Numbered from the stretch's first letter, positions 8,989 through 18,402 are shown. The stretch is 20,455 bases of DNA from Sphacelaria rigidula (GCA_964200075.2 CAXNAA020000530.1:1-20455); one strand, 5' to 3'. Notes: a model not told the origin generated them from the letters alone. A program made the numbers and translations.

Positions 8989-9319
8989 GATCTTTCCTTG
9001 ACGGTGGAAGCCCAAGTCTGCGGAAGTGGAACTGGACGTTCATGATGCGACCAACAACGCCTGTGCTCAAAACACGGCAGGAACACAGACATGAATGCAC
9101 AGCAGCTTGAAAGAATACACGACGGAGCGTAATGCAGGCCCCCAAAATGATAATACACAAACGCATATTCACACAGTGGGAATTCCAGCATCGTGCAGTG
9201 AACACACGTCATTTATCCTGGAACCCCCAAGCATACTGATACGGTGCAAGTACTTGATACGAGTACGAAACAGAGGATCGGACTTGGAACCAGTGATTTT
9301 GACCACACCGTAGTGAGAC
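8989..9319. other. Upstream region of the ZCCHC17-like gene
   Basis: Presumably the 5' untranslated region and promoter of the minus-strand gene. I see no clear TATA box or other element on the minus strand. Frames here are short. Confidence 0.3.
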
Positions 9320-9395
9320 CCCGTACTAAAGGACCGCACTCTCGTGGGATCTCCACGTTATAAATAGCGCAATGTCCTGAGTAATTATAGTACAT
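9320..9395 (+). repeat. GTAC-associated repeat family C, partial copy
   Basis: GACCGCACTCTCGTGGGATC and a diverged tail containing GCGCAATGTCCT match 10108-10160. An inverted pair, GTCAGGT (9416-9422) and ACCTGAC (9467-9473), follows it. Confidence 0.5.
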
Positions 9396-9739
9396 ATGAC
9401 TGGCGTACTGTACAGGTCAGGTGTTGACTCCTTGAGCGGCCAAGGACTTCTGTTCCGATAATCTAACCTGACAGTCCCGTGGACATTTGGAGTATGACAG
9501 TTGCTTGCGTCGACAGCGTTTTAACGGCAGCTGGGCGCTAACTCAGGCAGCCATTCCGAACCCCTACAGAACCGCCACGCCACCAAAAGGACATCTGCAA
9601 GACTGGGTGCGAAGGGGCCCACCAACTCCAGGCCATGACCTGCCCTCCTCCCTACCTCTTTCTGAGGCTCTTGAGAATGACAAAGACCCCAAAATGGATG
9701 GCATGATTTTTTCCCTTACTGTGCCCGATTGAACATCAC

Positions 9740-9890
9740 CTTCACCGAAGGATCGCTTGTGCGCGAGCAGCTCAGAATCGAGGAGTTTTCGTATTTCCGT
9801 TCTCTCTTGAGGCGGCGGCCGTGGGTTTCTGGCCGCTGGATTTTTAATTTCTAGTCGAGAGGTGGACCACGAATCGCACTGTATGCTGCA
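9740..9890 (-). CDS. Possible exon of an unknown gene
   Basis: A pyrimidine-rich tract and CAG (9890-9888) precede an open stretch on the minus strand encoding PRPPPQERTEIRK and LLDSELLAHKRSFGE, ending near a possible donor GTGATG. Against it, the plus strand at 9487-9732 is also open, with GC-rich third positions and a TGA end (EALENDKDPKMDG). Only one can be right, perhaps neither. No family recognised. Confidence 0.22.
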
Positions 9891-10027
9891 AAAAGGCGGA
9901 ATAATCAAAGCCGCCTGCTGTACGAACACACAACACACAAGAAATGGATCATTTCCCTAGGGCTCGATAGGTACTCCTCAACACTCTCCTGCCGACTACT
10001 GTACTATACTTGCTGCGTGTACTGTAT

Positions 10028-10062
10028 AGTACAGTACAGTACAGTACAGTACAGTACAGTAC
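10028..10062. repeat. (AGTAC)7 pentanucleotide repeat
   Basis: Seven perfect AGTAC units. The unit is close to palindromic (GTAC). It abuts repeat family C at 10066. Confidence 0.9.
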
Positions 10063-10065
10063 GCG

Positions 10066-10180
10066 CATGCAATGGGGGTGTAGCGCAGTGGGTTGCCAGC
10101 CTCGCATGACCGCACTATTGTGGGACCCTCACCTATAATGGGACCCCGCGCTATGTCCTCCGCTGCATTGTTACTGCACA
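10066..10180 (+). repeat. Repeat family C, tRNA-like SINE candidate
   Basis: GTAGCGCAGTGGGTTGCCA includes TAGCGCAGTGG, a good pol III A box. CCTCGCATGACCGCACTATT and GTGGGACC follow. A clear B box is missing. A diverged copy lies at 16045-16135 on the minus strand and a partial one at 9320. All copies are next to GTAC-rich DNA. Confidence 0.5.
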
Positions 10181-10210
10181 GTACATGATATCGCAATCAT
10201 CTATCGTATC

Positions 10211-10280
10211 ACGGGGGTACCCCCCTCCTTCGAAGAGGGGGTACAAGGAAGGTACACCCCCCCCTACAAGTCGAAGGGGG
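10211..10280. repeat. G/C-run foldback hairpins
   Basis: GGGGGTACCCCC is self-complementary. CCCCCTCCTTCGAAGAGGGGG folds back on a TTCGAA centre. A related GTACACCCCC ... GAAGGGGG follows. Together they could form cruciforms. Confidence 0.55.
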
Positions 10281-10429
10281 TGGGTTCCGGCCTGTAATTT
10301 GTAGGGGCCCTTGCTGGGTGCTGTAAGAAAGTATCCTACGCACAGTACCGAATGACAGTAGAATTTGAAACATATCTGTCGGCCCAAACAAGCGGTGGTT
10401 GAATCGAAGCCTGGTTATGGTGTGGACCA

Positions 10430-10490
10430 TCATCAGGTCATTACAGGTCTCATAATTTCGAATCCCCAACCCGCCTGCGCGCAGCTTGCA
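10430..10490 (-). pseudogene. Possible non-LTR retrotransposon scrap
   Basis: A minus-strand frame reads LRAGGLGIRNYETCNDLMM. GGLG(I/L)RN is a frequent string just after the reverse transcriptase domain of LINE proteins. The match is short and unsupported by its surroundings. Confidence 0.22.
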
Positions 10491-10559
10491 CAGCAATATA
10501 CGATAGTCCACGCGAGTTCATCGCCATTATTACGGCTGAAAAATACTTGGTTTTGATCT

Positions 10560-11020
10560 GCGGAGATTGTCAGATTCAGATCTTTAAAGGGCTGGAAGTC
10601 CTGAGAGCTCTCATGCTGCGTAGCAAGCATTCTTGCCCAAAGCGGCACTTTCCCAAAGAGCTAAGCATCTCCAAAGACTCCCCTCGACGATAAGGCCCTT
10701 CTACATCGGCATTGACGTGAGTAAATACTGTAGATACCACCACCACCGCCGCCACCGGTGACAACAACAACGATGACAACGGCCACAGGACGTGCGCGAC
10801 GATGCAAATAGTCTTCACGTCTTTCGGAAATGGGCACGAGAGAACAGCGAGCGAGGCCGTATACATGCAAACTTACATGGCGTTCACCACAGTCAACCGC
10901 CCCCGTTACTCGAAACAACACCGAATGGCGCACGTGTTATTATCCACATATACAGCGGCTAATCATGACAAGAGAAAAAAAAACTTCGAACCCGTACCCC
11001 GATTACTGATGCCAAGTGTG
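10560..11020. other. No recognised gene
   Basis: Contains a short CAC/CGC trinucleotide run at about 10735-10760 and a CAA/CGA run after it. Frames on both strands are short and lack family landmarks. Confidence 0.35.
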
Positions 11021-11027
11021 TGTTGTC

Positions 11028-11358
11028 GTCTTATCTATCCTGGACGCTGGTCTACACCTTTCGGTATATGTGGGCGCACCAGCCAGGGTCACACAGGAGG
11101 CAGGCCAACACGCGATTTTTTTTTTTTTGTAGTTTCAACCTTTCTTCTGCGGTGCTTGCCTCAAGTTTTGATCGCGAGAGAGGTGCAGCGGTCCCTTCCC
11201 CTCGTCGATCATTCAGTCGAATTTTGTGTACCAACGACATAGTCCCTCTCCACCGTTGGGCGCTGTGTGAGAAAAAAACCCTTCGTCACTCCGACATTTG
11301 AACCCAGGACCCAACCGTCAGAGGGTTTCGAGGTTACCAACTGAGCCACCGGGGCGAA
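11028..11358 (-). repeat. SINE family A, copy 2 (with tRNA-like head)
   Basis: In minus orientation it begins CGCCCCGGTGGCTCAGTTGG. The A box is TGGCTCAGTTGG (11348-11337) and the B-box-like GGGTTCAAATGTC is at 11305-11293. An AACC/GGTT stem holds the seven-base loop CTCTGAC, which would place a CUG (Gln-type) anticodon. A tRNA-unrelated body of about 240 bp follows, with an internal A-run (11113-11125 as T on plus). Two other copies share the body. Confidence 0.75.
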
Positions 11359-11359
11359 T

Positions 11360-12290
11360 AAAAACGAACAATCGGCAGTGGAAATCTACCGTCAGTTGGC
11401 AGCCGTGAGTGCAATGACGGTTCGGGACGTGAAGCTCACTAATAAACCAAGTACATGAGATTATATATTTCCGCAAAGCCTCCAAATGCTTTTTTTTCAA
11501 TAGGTCGTACTTCATCAGGCACGCCCATTGATGAAGAATATCATCAGTGTTGTGTTACACCCATGCCCCGAAAAAAGGCTCAGAAACGCAGTCTCGTATT
11601 CCCCGGCCCATGCAGAAAACAGAGTTCTTCCACCAATCGACACCGTCCCCTGAAAATGTTGGCGTGCTTGAACACAGGTACATCTGATGTGGTCTTCGTT
11701 TGTCCTCAATATCTTTTCTAGACTGCCCTCCCAACCTCCTTCAAGGCGGGTGGCGATATGGCGCGCCCGGTTTTCCCCAAACTCCCAGCGTACGCAACCA
11801 TGGCGCCCGCAGAATCGATTCTCTACTGGCCTATTTGATCATCTGGGTCGTACAAAGCAGGTCCGGATCTTCATTTGGGCTGGCCCAGCTATTTCCTAAT
11901 ACTAAGGCCATCACTTAGGGCGTGTCTTAGCACATTTTCTTCTGTCGAAGACGTGCCGTGGAAAAGAAGAATCCGATCTGAGATAGAACATCATGAAGAA
12001 ATAAATCAGATCTGATGAAGTCGTCGTTTATCTCAACGTCACTTGAGTTGACATGGCCACCAACCACATCTACTTTTTTTCTCCGCTGTCGTTTTCGATC
12101 GAAAAAATTTGTGGCCAAGAGACGGCCCAACACCACAGGTAACTTCAAGGAAGGTCAACCGTGAACCCTCGGGCAAGGGGGCATCCGCTTTAGTTAGGTC
12201 CCGATTTCAGCAAAAAGGCATTGCGGCACTTTGTGCCAACGTGCTGCGCCGTGGTACGAGAGCCTCTCCTGCATCCCAGGAAACTGGGTG
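11360..12290. other. No recognised gene
   Basis: No frame with recognisable domains. ACCCTCGGGCAAGGG at about 12166-12180 also occurs at 20272-20286, but the match does not extend far. Confidence 0.35.
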
Positions 12291-12300
12291 TAGTAGAGGC

Positions 12301-12375
12301 ATCTCAATCTCGAGATTCCTTGTATATTTGAAAGTAATTTACATTCAAATATATCGGTGACCTCGAGTTTGAGAT
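12301..12375. repeat. Two-tier inverted repeat (hairpin)
   Basis: Outer arms ATCTCAATCTCGAG (12301-12314) and CTCGAGTTTGAGAT (12362-12375) pair with one mismatch. Inner arms TATATTTGAA (12323-12332) and TTCAAATATA (12344-12353) pair perfectly. The symmetric spacing suggests a compact foldback element. Confidence 0.8.
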
Positions 12376-12406
12376 ACCACTAGTAAAAACTGCAGTACAT
12401 CGTAAA

Positions 12407-13108
12407 AGTGGTTTTGGTCAAGGATCCCTGTACAGACAAATTGATGAATATCTCCAGAGTACAGACAAGTTCGGAAACCATTTATATATCAAATGAAAGC
12501 TGAGAGCAAGAGCTTTCGTTTGAACATACTGTTCTCTGCTCCTATGAAGATGGGGTCGATAAATGCGGAGTCGAATATTCCTTGAAAATGCGGTGAAACT
12601 ACGGAAGAGGGATTTTGACGACTTCAAAATTCGATGTGGCAAAAATTAAATATCATTTTTGGAACCGCCGCGAAAAACGGGTTCTACAAAAATTAGCCCG
12701 GAAAAGTGGTTCGTCTGTACAGAACCACTATTTTTCAAATTTTGAAATGCACTGTTTTGGCCAAGGTTAAGGTCAATTGGTACCCTGCGAGCAAGAGTTG
12801 ACTTATGCCCGGACGGCACTTGGCCATGCGTGCGACAGGAGTTCAGCGAATACATGAGGTAAATTCATGATAAAACGATACTTGCAGTTTTTCAAAGTTT
12901 AGGAAAAAAAAGTAATTAAAGGAGAGAAAATGCTGCGGTCAGGGGTTCGAGACCGAGTTTGGTCAACCATTTTTCTTTTCTTTCCTTCACAAAGCTCGCT
13001 ACTCTTGAAGCCTCTGCGATGGGCTCTCGTAGTATGTTTTTTTTCTTCTCAAACGCAGTCAAAAGTTTAGGAGGGTCAACTGTACAGGGATCCTCGACCA
13101 GTACCACT
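12407..13108. mobile_element. 0.7-kb element with 29-bp terminal inverted repeats
   Basis: The left arm 12407-12435 and right arm 13080-13108 are inverted copies, identical at 26 of 29 positions; both contain GGATCCCTGTACAG. A related internal piece, AAAGTGGTTCGTCTGTACAG, lies near 12700. GGGGTTCGAGACC at about 12941-12953 resembles a tRNA B box. No transposase frame is present, so it fits a MITE or foldback element. I found no convincing target-site duplication. Confidence 0.65.
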
Positions 13109-13114
13109 ATAGCA

Positions 13115-13460
13115 CGCCTCGTTCTGTTAGTTTTGGGTGGAATGAGGTCTCCAGCCACCACGGCTGTATCCTCACCGATTCAGAGGACTCCCTGCACCCG
13201 CGAAGAGGGCTGTCTACCCTACTTGACGACTCCAGGGCTCAACCGTAACCTGCTTGCTGCTTGGCGGGCGGGATGGCCACATCTTCCCGGCCCCCTTACT
13301 TCCCTCTAGTGCTTGCGTTGTTCGTGTTTATTTTGAAAAGTGATCATGAGGAGCTCTGGGGTGTGCAGGTTGCAGTCGAGAGCGTGTTCTTCGAGAAAAG
13401 CATCCATCAGCTAGCTGTACATTTACGGTTCTCCTCAGACCATCTGGTATGGCAGTAAAA
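13115..13460. other. No recognised gene
   Basis: Plus-strand frames here (to 13309 and 13458) end without domain landmarks, and no splice-compatible neighbours were found. Confidence 0.35.
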
Positions 13461-13466
13461 CAAAAA

Positions 13467-13661
13467 CGAATCTGTACGCAGATCGGGGGACCCCGAGTCC
13501 GGGAACGCCTTTTGTGGTGGACCCCCATTTACCCAAATGGGGGACGCTCAGATTCGTGCATCACGATTTGAGAACACTTTCCCCTAAATCTGAGCGCAGA
13601 TCGGGGGAAAATCGAGGTCCCCCGGATCTGCAGGAAGTGACGTACGTACCGTGACGTACGG
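13467..13661. repeat. Foldback repeat cluster
   Basis: CGAATCTG (13467-13474) and CAGATTCG (13549-13556) are inverted. Inside lies the perfect hairpin CCCCCATTT-ACCC-AAATGGGGG (13522-13543). A unit GCAGATCGGGGG occurs at about 13478 and again at about 13595. GTGACGTACG occurs twice at 13637 and 13651. Confidence 0.7.
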
Positions 13662-14400
13662 TGATAAGTTAACAGGCGTTTGATATTTTGTAACCGCAGC
13701 AGCAGACAGTCTCGTGACAGCGCAGAGCGTGCCAGCCAGTGCAAGCTGCTGAAGCAGCTTCGCACGGTGTTTGACAAGCGGATAAGAAGTGTTGACGCCG
13801 TACCCTGCTGCGATGGTGATCATTTAAGCTGCACTGTCCCACTGTATGTATCATCATAACAAACAGCATTGTACTATCTTACACTACTACCTGTGCTATA
13901 CGAGAAGCTTATGATGAACACGTATGCTGACTAACTCAACCACCAGCACAATGATAAACGTCACGTGTCTTCATAAAATCAGTCAGCATCACATGTCATA
14001 CTCCGGAGTATGATTCAGTCATACACGATGCAGCCAAAGGCTCGCCACGAAGAGCACGCGCTATACCCACCAAAACGAGTTCTCCCGTCTCCGAGAAGAA
14101 ATAATTGTTTTTTTTTTCCCCCGACAAGGAACCTGTTTGGTGAAACAGCTGCAAAGATAAGACACAAAATCATGACTCATCCTTTTCCCGAAAAACGTCG
14201 ACGTTCCACGGATTTTCTGCGGGTATCCTGTTCTTCCCATGTAAATATTTTTGACACACAAACACGACAGTAGACCTAAGGAAATGGTCGGGAACAATGA
14301 TTGGTGCTTGATTTCAGAGTGAACGCCGATATTTGGATTTTTAGAGGATTTGACAGTCCCAAGTGCTTCTAGCTCGTCCAGAACGTGTTTTCGTCCAAAA
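13662..14400. other. No recognised gene
   Basis: Short overlapping frames only, and a T-run near 14107-14117. Nothing on either strand resembles a known domain. Confidence 0.35.
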
Positions 14401-14410
14401 TCAGCGCCTG

Positions 14411-14535
14411 CGCCGATGTGAGGTCACGCAACGCACACTTTGCCTCGGAATCACTCTGCACCCTCCTTGTCCAACGGTTCTCTGTATGCCTTGGTGGAGG
14501 TTAGGGGTGAGGTCAGCGTTAGGGTTGGCACCTCC
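14411..14535 (+). repeat. Repeat family D, copy 1
   Basis: Matches 20222-20345 in reverse: GCCGAT-TGAGGTC-CGCAACGCAC, then TTTGC, GCACC-CCTTG-CC and GGTTCTC-TATGCCTT follow in order. Translated, both read SAP-L--GS-YA-..VR in a similar frame, so it may derive from a coding repeat. Family unknown. Confidence 0.6.
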
Positions 14536-14689
14536 ATAGTATCAACCATTGTTTACGACCATTTCTTCAGGTCTCCTCAAAGACGAAAGCAAGCTACAGA
14601 GACGATTACCGCTCTTCACATGACCGGCGTTCTACGTATGTTTTCATGTGTCGAAGTCCATGACCCGGTTTAATGATGATATTATAGCG

Positions 14690-15600
14690 TGAAATCTTCA
14701 ATTTCGCCGTTAGGTTCAAAGATTGGTCATGATGAAGAAGAAAAAAAATCAAAAGGCATCAGATGCCCAGCACAGAGTACTGCGCAGATATCGAAACGAT
14801 TTTTCAATATGAAGACAATAACAACAACGACAGCAACAAGAGCGGGTCACGTGCATTTCCATACAGGCCCGGGTGGATCCGGTAAGCCGGGTTGTCATGT
14901 GAAATGACTACTGTTGGTGCAACAGATGCCTCTTGGGGGTACCGCGTGCCGTGTCGGAAGAAACAAGATGCCGCTCCACCAATTTTTGTTGGTGAATTTG
15001 GGCGTGAAAAAAAAAAAAAATCGGAAGAAATTTTGCCTCGGGCTGAAACATTTCCCCGACGTCCAAGGCAGCAGTTCACATGCGAACCAGCGGATTCAAC
15101 GGCGTTTTCTCTCATTGAAGCATGACCGTGTAGGGTTGCTGCCCAGTTCGAACACCGTCACGTGACATCTACTTTTTCCTGCTTTTTGAAGAGATCAGTC
15201 ACATGATGATTATGCCCACGTCAAACATGGTCATGTGAAAGATTCGCTTGGACGCTGAAGGCAGAGATAGTGTAACAGAAGAAGCACGTACACATGCGGA
15301 TTATGGGATAAGTACGCGTGTATCTCGTATCTGAGTTACGGATTTGGAGCTACGAAACAAACATAAATCCACACTATGGCAGTGTATGTTCGGCGTAATG
15401 CGAATTTCCGAAATAAGGACATGTGTCAACAAATGAGAACGGGGTGTTCGGCCACGAGTACAAGGATAGAGAGTTTTGGCGGAAGGATACTTCCATCTAC
15501 ACAAATGCACGCGAGCACTCGTGCATGAGCTTGTGAGAGGTTACAGCCTCGAATCTATCAAGTAAATGCTGGAAAGCGTTTTGGTGGTCATTCGATACTC
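14690..15600. other. No recognised gene
   Basis: Contains an AAC/ACA microsatellite at about 14818-14838 and an A-run at 15008-15020. Several frames of 60-100 codons overlap on both strands with no domain match. Confidence 0.35.
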
Positions 15601-15602
15601 GC

Positions 15603-15912
15603 GGTGAGACACCCATGAGGGAGTGTGTAAGCCGTGGCTGTGTATGGAAGTAGCAATACCAGAAAATGAAGAAACTCAGTGGAGGGTGTCATCCAAATGC
15701 AAGATAGTCAGCACCCTTCAGGCCAAACAATCTCAGCAGGATGCAGCTCACCCTTAATGCGACTCGCCGAGCACATCATGGCGCTTCGCGCTTCGCGGTT
15801 CGAGTGCGAGCCTGGTCCGGCGAAAACCCGGCGTGCTCCGTCCCGGCTTTGTCGGGATGCGAGGTCAAAGGTCATATGATTATGGCGTGCAAGATCATGA
15901 GTACAACCCCCT
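15603..15912 (-). repeat. Repeat family B, copy 4
   Basis: Reverse-oriented copy with GTGAGACACCCATGAGG at its plus-strand left end, AGGATGCAGCTCACCCTT, GAGCCTGGTCCGG, CCGTCCCGGCTTTGT and GGGATGCGAGGTCAA in order. It ends in the C-rich run that corresponds to the G-run of the other copies. Confidence 0.78.
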
Positions 15913-16044
15913 CCCAAAGCAGAGGGAAGAATGCATGCGTGCCTGCATACTCATGTCCGTCGAAACGTTCGCCCCAATGGATAAAGCGAAAGACCCACTT
16001 CAGTGCGGTCATATTGCGCCATTGCGATCACGCACTTTCAGCAT

Positions 16045-16135
16045 GTGTACCAGTACAGTAGTGCAGGGTCCCCTGATAGTGCAGTCGCAAGAGCTTGGCA
16101 ACCCACCGCACAATGCTGGGACCCCCACGGTATAT
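16045..16135 (-). repeat. Repeat family C, diverged copy
   Basis: On the minus strand it reads GTGCGGTGGGTTGCCAAGCTC, then GACTGCACTATCA and GGGGACCC, matching 10085-10130. GTAC-rich DNA adjoins it at 16045-16060, as in the other copies. Confidence 0.55.
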
Positions 16136-16413
16136 CCATGGTTGGACATGCGTACACCCGAACAGCTTCGGAACAAGAGTTGAAAATGGCCGAACACAAG
16201 GTTTCTAAATACCCAATTGATTCGAACTTGCAACATCTCGAAAGTCCTCCACGAGTCATACGGCAGCTACCGGGAGGCAAGGGATGTGTGTACGTAGGGG
16301 GGAGGTTGCTATCAACCCTCTCCCTTGATGGACGGTGGCTTGGATCGTCTTTTTTTTCCATTTCACGCCTACCAGCCTCTCATCCGGTGGAGGTCGGTAG
16401 AATCCACTGGAAA

Positions 16414-16773
16414 ATGGCTGCTACAGTCCCATGGTCAATTGCACGAGCGACAGCTCGCGATCGCAGCCATGCCGGTGGAGCAGGCGACAGTGATTCCCTG
16501 GGCAATGAGTGGATGACGACAATGCCGGGGGTTGATGAGGCCGCTTTGACTTTTGTTGAGTTTGTTTTGCGCCACAGGAGAGAAACCACAGCCATCATAG
16601 GGGCACTTGCTCTGTCGCTCGCTTTAGCACGTACTTTTATTGTCCATGAAATCAGGTTTTTTTTTTTTGTCTTCTCATTACAAGTCGTCCCCAAGTTCGT
16701 GCAGAACAACTATGGAGTAAAGAAGGAAAAGTCGAAGGATGAAGGCGTTTTGGCGAAAGAAAACAAAAAATGA
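16414..16773 (+). CDS. Possible small membrane protein or first exon, unknown function
   Basis: The ATG sits in AAAATGG, a fair start context. The frame encodes 119 residues: a polar N terminus (MAATVPWSIARATARD), VDEAALTFVEFVLRHRRE, one hydrophobic helix (TAIIGALALSLALARTFIV, about residues 59-77), a phenylalanine run from a T-tract, and a lysine-rich tail ending KENKK. Orientation would follow from the basic HRR before the helix. Alternatively the exon ends at ATCAG before the T-run (16655) and the rest is intron. The minus strand is also open here. No family recognised; it may be fortuitous. Confidence 0.33.
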   Translation: MAATVPWSIARATARDRSHAGGAGDSDSLGNEWMTTMPGVDEAALTFVEFVLRHRRETTAIIGALALSLALARTFIVHEIRFFFFVFSLQVVPKFVQNNYGVKKEKSKDEGVLAKENKK

Positions 16774-16849
16774 AATCATTTCACCACCACACGTGGTCAA
16801 TCGGGTCCCTCACCCAAACTACTCCAAAGTCTATTATATACTCTTCGAG

Positions 16850-17175
16850 ACTTCACCCGGTAACCTCGAAATATTCTGACGGTTGGGATGTGGGTTTGAA
16901 TCTCGGTGAAGTCACACGATCTGGGATTTTTTCTCACATCGTGCCTAACAGCGGAGAGCGACTATGTCGTGGCTACACAAAGTTCGACTTCACGATCGAC
17001 GAGAGAAAGGGACCGCTTAACCCCTCTCGCGATAAAAACTAAGGCAACCCCCTCAGAAGGAAGGTCGAGAACTAGAACGAAGTCAAGAAGAAAAACTCCT
17101 CTGTTGACCTCCCTCTTGTGTACTCGGGCTGATGCGCCCACATAGACCGAAAGTTGTTAGACTGGCGTGCAGAAA
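16850..17175 (+). repeat. SINE family A, copy 3
   Basis: Begins GGTAACCTCGAAATATTCTG, has a B-box-like GGGTTTGAATCTC at about 16893-16905, and shares GAGAAAGGGACCGCT, CCTCTCGCGATAAAAACT and TGCGCCCACATAGACCGAAAG with copies 1 and 2 in order. About 13 bases of the A-box region are missing. The right end is near GACTGGCGTGCA. Confidence 0.75.
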
Positions 17176-17349
17176 AGGTGGGATGACAACACACAACATA
17201 CGGTGTCCAGATTCTTTCAGAGCATACGGCATGTGACAGCTCTGGAATTAGACTCTTCTTTTCTTGAGTTACTCGCCGCGAAGCACTCTCGAGGGTCAAG
17301 AATACTCGAGAGTATGCGGTATGTGAAACCTGTGGAGAGTACATAATGC

Positions 17350-17840
17350 CAAGGTTGTGTTCTGTAGGGTATGGTTTTCTGTATACCCGGGGTATTTTGC
17401 CGGGTATTTACCGTACCCGACACTTCTGTGACTTTTGTAAGACTTTCATACCGATACCCGACAATTCTTTCATCTCTGTAAGACGTCCATATCCTTCCCC
17501 GATTGTTCTGTAATCTCTGTCAGACTCCCGTACCGTTACCGGGGGGCACGGGTTCGCTTTTGATAAGATACCTGACTGCGGGTACGGTTTTCTGTGCAAC
17601 CTCCATAACCTACCCGACAGTTCTGTGAGTTATGTAAGCCTCCCACATCCTTACACGACAGTTCTGTGAGTTCTGTACGGAATGTTTGGCCGTACCCGGA
17701 GCGCGGGTATGCTGTTGAAGAAATACCCGATTGCCGGTACCGGTTATCTGTAAGCCTCCTACACCGTACCCGACAAGTTCTGTGATTTCTGTAAGGCTTT
17801 CATCTATTACTGGTACCCGACAGTTCTGTGAGCTCTGTAA
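17350..17840 (+). repeat. Direct copy 1 of the transposon end module
   Basis: Starts with the terminal repeat, then GGTTTTCTGTATACCCGGGGT and a series of ACCCGACA-TTCTGTG / TCTGTAAG units at about 40-base spacing. It includes CACGGGTTCGCT and GGGTATGCT landmarks in the same order as copy 2. Palindromic pieces such as ATACCCGATTGC-GGTA are frequent. Confidence 0.85.
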
Positions 17841-18106
17841 GCCTCCCATACCCCTACCTCGGGTTCAGGTATACCATTATAGATATACCCGATTGCAGGT
17901 ATGAGCACAGGTATATACCTTGGGGAGGTACGGATATAGGTTCAATCCAAACACAACTTCATGACCTGAACATGTACCTCCCATCGAACAAACCCCCCGA
18001 CTCCTTCATTAAAAACTGCACATCAACAACAATTCAATGCCGAGAAGTTGTGTAGTCTGGGATCTGACGGGATACGAGGTACGCTGAGTGGAAACACGAA
18101 ACATGA

Positions 18107-18402
18107 TTAGACCTGCAGACCGTCAGGATGGACCACCCCCAGACTCGCGAGTGGTGGCTCGAGCAGGGGTGGTTCCTCTGCACCACCAGAGGATCAAGTT
18201 GCAAGACGCACGTCATCGACGTTGATGATGGTTGTGTCATGGTCATCACACCCCAGGCCGTTATCGACATGTACAGCACAGAGTATATGAGCTGCCACCG
18301 AAAGTCGTCAAGGCCATCGGCGATTTTGTCGCGTACCGACGGGCTTCCGGAGAACGGGCAGCCGTGAATGCTCCTTCATGCACTCTCTGGGAGTGTACGT
18401 AA
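18107..18402 (+). pseudogene. Broken coding fragment inside the composite transposon
   Basis: From 18107 to 18286 one frame runs through LDLQTVRMDHPQTREWW, GWFLCTTRGSSC, HVIDVDDGCVMVI and VIDMYSTEY with very GC-rich third positions. After an extra AT at 18287-18288, the frame continues as ELPPKVVKAIGDFVAYRRAS, GERAAVNAPS and ends at TAA (18400-18402). A two-base slip in the TATAT tract explains the break. Third positions in the second part are also GC-rich. The family is not recognised. A third frame, 18378-18563, may carry a further piece (VKPIDVDDPCTTAIARVVFL), less certain. Confidence 0.6.

Noticed and set aside
9359-9366. TATAAATA as a promoter TATA box
   Set aside because: It lies on the plus strand within a family C copy, with no plus-strand gene behind it; the minus-strand gene would need the other orientation.
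10802-11301. Plus-strand frames over 11020-11240
   Set aside because: They are translations of the reverse of SINE family A.
14500-14530. TTAGGG-like telomere repeats
   Set aside because: Only scattered GTTAGGG pieces within repeat family D; no tandem array.
15780-15815. B-box-like GGTTCGAGTGC in family B copy 4
   Set aside because: The other family B copies lack it and no A box lies upstream, so a tRNA origin is not supported.
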